Positions 61,367-64,000 of a DNA stretch of 64,000 nt are shown here, one piece after another. The DNA comes from Silicimonas algicola (GTDB lineage Bacteria; Pseudomonadota; Alphaproteobacteria; Rhodobacterales; Rhodobacteraceae), in contig NZ_QGGV01000001.1 of assembly GCF_003148765.1 (NCBI RefSeq), positions 738,001 to 802,000 of the forward strand. The letters are read 5' to 3'. The notes beneath the pieces were generated by a model. The model did not search any database, was not told where the DNA came from, and worked only from the letters and a program-made list of their open reading frames with translations. The translations under genes were made by a program, and so were the position numbers. Each line of letters starts with the position of its first letter. Positions within the stretch are counted from its first letter, which is position 1.

Positions 61367-62367
61367 TGGCTGCCGAAACCGCCGACACCGTCCCGGCCCG
61401 CCGCCGGCTTCCGTCGATGAGCGTCCTCGGCCCCATCGTGGCCCTTGTCGTTCTCGTGCTGGTGGGCGCCTTCCTGAACCCGAACTTCGTCAGCGCGGCC
61501 AACATCACCAACGTCCTCGCCCGATCGGCCTTCATCGGCATCATCGCGGTCGGCATGACCTTCGTCATAACCGCAGGCGGCCTCGACCTGTCGGTCGGCT
61601 CGATGGCGGCCTTCATCGCAGGGCTGATGATCCTCGTGATGAACTGGGCGCTGCCGACGCTTGGCATTGGCATACCCATCATCCTTCTCGGCATGGCGGT
61701 CGCCCTGGTCGCGGGGCTCCTGGCGGGCCTCCTCAACGGATTTCTCATAACGACGCTCGGGATCGAGGCCTTCATCGTCACCCTCGGCAGCATGGGCATC
61801 TACCGTAGCCTCGTGACCTGGCTCGCCGACGGCGGCACGCTGTCACTCGATTTCGGGCTTCGGACCTTCTACCGACCGGTCTACTTCGGCGGCATCCTCG
61901 GTATTTCCTGGCCCATCATCGTCTTCGCGCTGGTCGTGATCCTGGGCGAGATCCTGATGAGCCGCTCGCGCTTCGGCCGCCATTGCGCCGCGACTGGCTC
62001 GAACGAGCATGTCGCGCACTATTCCAACGTCGACGTCAACCGCACCCGGCTTCTGACCTATGCGATGCTCGGCGTCCTCGTAGGTGTCGCGACGATCATG
62101 TACGTCCCGCGCCTCGGCTCGGCCTCGGCCTCGACGGGCGTCCTGTGGGAGCTGGAGGCCATCGCCGCCGTCATCATCGGCGGCACCGTCCTCAAGGGCG
62201 GTTTCGGCCGGGTCTGGGGCACGGTGATCGGCGTCCTGATCCTCAGCCTGATCGACAACCTTCTGAACTTGACCGACCTCGTCTCGCCCTACCTCAACGG
62301 GGCGATCCAGGGGATCATCATCATCCTCGCCGTGATCTTGCAGCGAGAAGCAAAGGCCAAGGGCTAA
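61366..62367 (+). CDS. Sugar ABC transporter permease (RbsC-like)
   Basis: The 333-residue protein has nine to ten membrane segments and BPD_transp_2 motifs: IIAVGMTFVITAGGLDLSVG, LGIEAFIVTLGSMGIYRSLV and AIAAVIIGGTVLKGGFGRVW. It pairs with the tandem ATPase upstream and the binding protein downstream. The substrate is probably a pentose, polyol or related sugar; it cannot be fixed from sequence. Confidence 0.92.
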   Translation: MAAETADTVPARRRLPSMSVLGPIVALVVLVLVGAFLNPNFVSAANITNVLARSAFIGIIAVGMTFVITAGGLDLSVGSMAAFIAGLMILVMNWALPTLGIGIPIILLGMAVALVAGLLAGLLNGFLITTLGIEAFIVTLGSMGIYRSLVTWLADGGTLSLDFGLRTFYRPVYFGGILGISWPIIVFALVVILGEILMSRSRFGRHCAATGSNEHVAHYSNVDVNRTRLLTYAMLGVLVGVATIMYVPRLGSASASTGVLWELEAIAAVIIGGTVLKGGFGRVWGTVIGVLILSLIDNLLNLTDLVSPYLNGAIQGIIIILAVILQREAKAKG

Positions 62368-62398
62368 GCCCGGCCACATCAACAGGGAGAATACGATA

Positions 62399-63346
62399 AT
62401 GTCTTATATGAGAGCCCTTCTGACAGGCGCAGCGGTCGCCGCACTCGGCACCGCTGCCGCCGCGCAGGATACGCAGGTGATCGGCGTCTCCATCCCCGCC
62501 GCGACGCACGGCTGGGCCGGCGGCATGAACTTCCACGCCCAGGAGGCGATCGAGCGGCTCGAGGAGGTCTATCCGCAGCTCGACTTCGTCCTCGCCACCG
62601 CTTCGGACCCGGGCCAGCAGGTCAACGACATCGAGGACATGGTCGCCACGCGCGGCATCGATGCGCTCGTCGTCCTGCCCTTCGAATCCGAGCCGCTGAC
62701 CGCGCCCGTCCAGGCCGTCAAGGAAGGCGGCGCCTGGGTCACCGTCGTCGACCGTGGCCTCTCGGTCGAGGGGATCGAGGACCTTTACGTCGCCGGCGAC
62801 AACCCGGGCTTCGGCCGCGTGTCGGGTGAATACATGGCCGAAAAGATGCCGGACGGCGGCAAGATCGTCGTCCTGCGCGGCATCCCGACCACCATCGACA
62901 ACGAGCGGGTCGAAGGCTTCGAGTCCGCCATCGAGGGCTCGGGCATCGAGATCATCGGCATGGAGCACGGCAACTGGAACCGTGACGACAGCTTCAACGT
63001 GATGCAGGACTTTCTCTCGAAGTACCCGCAGATCGATGCGGTCTGGGCTTCGGACGACGACATGGCCGTAGGCGTCCTCGCCGCCATCGACGCGGCAGGC
63101 CGGGACGACGTCCAGTTCGTGCTCGGCGGCGCGGGAATGAAGGAGATGGTGAAGCGCGTCATGGACGGCGACACCATGATCCCCGCCGACGTGACCTATC
63201 CGCCGTCGATGATCGCGACCGCGATCGAGCTGACGGCGGTCGGCATGACCTCGACGGCGCCCGTCTCGGGCACCTTCACCATCGGCTCGGTGCTGATCAC
63301 GCCCGACAATGCCGAAAGCTTCTACTTCCCCGACAGCCCGTTCTGA
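62399..63346 (+). CDS. Sugar ABC transporter substrate-binding protein
   Basis: A signal peptide (MRALLTGAAVAALGTAAAAQ) precedes a type I periplasmic binding fold: VIGVSIPAATHGWAGGMNFH, DIEDMVATRGIDALVVLPFE, WVTVVDRGL, PTTIDNERVEGFESAI and VWASDDDMAVGVLAAIDAAG. The 315-residue protein lies 31 bases after the permease; GGGAGA precedes the ATG. It is the last gene of the operon and ends at a strong hairpin. Confidence 0.9.
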   Translation: MSYMRALLTGAAVAALGTAAAAQDTQVIGVSIPAATHGWAGGMNFHAQEAIERLEEVYPQLDFVLATASDPGQQVNDIEDMVATRGIDALVVLPFESEPLTAPVQAVKEGGAWVTVVDRGLSVEGIEDLYVAGDNPGFGRVSGEYMAEKMPDGGKIVVLRGIPTTIDNERVEGFESAIEGSGIEIIGMEHGNWNRDDSFNVMQDFLSKYPQIDAVWASDDDMAVGVLAAIDAAGRDDVQFVLGGAGMKEMVKRVMDGDTMIPADVTYPPSMIATAIELTAVGMTSTAPVSGTFTIGSVLITPDNAESFYFPDSPF

Positions 63347-63354
63347 TCGGGGCA

Positions 63355-63377
63355 GGGGCCGGCCACGCGCCGGCCCC
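63355..63377. terminator. Hairpin between convergent transporter and regulator genes
   Basis: GGGGCCGGC and GCCGGCCCC pair perfectly around CACGC. It lies nine bases after the binding-protein stop and two bases before the convergent regulator stop, so it may end both transcripts. No T run is seen. Confidence 0.65.
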
Positions 63378-63379
63378 GC

Positions 63380-64000
63380 TCATCCCTGCCGCGCCCGGAT
63401 CAGCGCCGCATAGCGCTCGCGGCTCGTCGTCAGGTGATAGCGCATCGCCTCTCCCGCTGCCTCGGCGTCATTGGCGAGGATCGCATCCCGGATCCGGCGA
63501 TGTTCTTCCAGAAGCACACGATCCAGCCCCTCGGGGATGTCGAGCGACCGTCGCGCCCGCAATTCGGCGCGCGGAATGGTTCGGCCTCCCAAGAAGTCGA
63601 AGAACTCCTCGAACCGCGTGTTGTTCGTCGCGTGCGCGATGGAGCGGTGAAAGGCGAGGTCCGCCGTCTCGGCCGCGACACCCATCTCCGCCGTTCTCAA
63701 CGCCTCGAAACGCGCGCCGATCACCTTGCGCTGTTCGGACGAGGCACGCACCGACGCCAGCCTTGCCGCCTCTATCTCGATAGCGGCCCGCACCTCGATG
63801 GTCTGGATGATGCCCGACAGCGTCGCGATGCTCTCGGCCCGCGACGGCGGCAGAAGCCCGTCGCGGACATAGACCCCCGATCCCTGTCGCGATTCGACGA
63901 GTCCCTGTTCGCGCAACCGGGATAAGGCGTCGCGCACCACGGTCCGCGACACGCCGAACTCGGCGATCAATTCGCGCTCGGTCGGAAGGCGATCGCCCGG
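63380..64000 (-). CDS. GntR/FadR-subfamily (FCD) regulator, partial
   Basis: The frame is open to the right edge, so the first residues lie outside the window; 206 are visible. The start reads GDRLPTERELIAEFGVSRTV (winged helix) and SRQGSGVYVRDGL, followed by an FCD domain with VRAAIEIEAARLASVRASSE, DLAFHRSIAHATNNTRFEEF and LEEHRRIRDAILANDAEAAG. It is convergent with the sugar ABC operon and may regulate it or a gene beyond the window. Confidence 0.9.
   Translation of the reverse strand, partial: PGDRLPTERELIAEFGVSRTVVRDALSRLREQGLVESRQGSGVYVRDGLLPPSRAESIATLSGIIQTIEVRAAIEIEAARLASVRASSEQRKVIGARFEALRTAEMGVAAETADLAFHRSIAHATNNTRFEEFFDFLGGRTIPRAELRARRSLDIPEGLDRVLLEEHRRIRDAILANDAEAAGEAMRYHLTTSRERYAALIRARQG

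Overview
The window is high-GC DNA with the gene style of an alphaproteobacterium of the Rhodobacterales/roseobacter type. The evidence is the acpS-lepB-rnc core, an FrcRBCA-type fructose ABC system, DctPQM and TAXI TRAP transporters, Na+-NQR, HWE-family kinase signalling, and a hairpin plus CCCCGGGATATTT motif after rnc that I recall from this group. No species can be named from sequence alone. One tRNA (Met, CAT) is present; there is no rRNA, CRISPR array or intact insertion sequence.

Layout. 1-3000: acpS end, an inserted LysE exporter plus shortened WYL-type regulator, then lepB and rnc. 3080-7400: ROK repressor divergent from a fructose-type ABC transporter, with a 35-bp palindrome between them. 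7490-11910: HEAT-like protein, AEC transporter, ankyrin protein, LysR regulator, cupin, tRNA-Met. 11913-14640: decayed accessory DNA with an HUH Rep-like gene broken by one in-frame TGA, three iteron-like repeats, a large stem-loop and a ruined CBS-domain gene. 14695-21660: MFS transporter, ruined ion-channel gene, and a copper locus (cytochrome c, Cys-rich secreted protein, Met-rich multicopper oxidase, MerR-type operator, Cu P-type ATPase). 21800-24960: small secreted proteins and a broken chemotaxis cluster. 25080-29300: CAAX protease, hydrolase, M23 peptidase, CPA2 antiporter. 29309-37094: pentaheme cytochrome c divergent from a complete nqrABCDEF-apbE-nqrM cluster with an FNR-like box between them. 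37091-40600: intact CBS and ion-channel genes, multicopper-oxidase fragment, 41-residue membrane peptide, DUF302, TVP38-family protein and a degenerate MerR-type box. 40860-47275: small membrane protein, pirin, acetyltransferase, and a TPR regulator divergent from a cupin / cysteine-synthase-like / group II decarboxylase operon. 47430-51440: gntR-dctPQM-rpiB. 51720-58410: HWE kinase, TAXI TRAP transporter and 5-oxoprolinase subunits B and C. 58590-64000: an EEP-family protein, a second sugar ABC transporter and a partial GntR/FCD regulator.

The strongest unexpected pattern is that 14338-19300 and 37091-39751 are two diverged copies of one module that have decayed in opposite ways. CBS and channel are intact only in the second copy; oxidase and ATPase are intact only in the first. 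Both copies keep a near-identical 49-bp non-coding element. Other points of interest are an NqrB-like subunit that is short and lacks the usual FMN-attachment motif, the HUH gene with its repeats, a possible (hypo)taurine-type operon, and strong hairpins directly after every solute-binding-protein gene.
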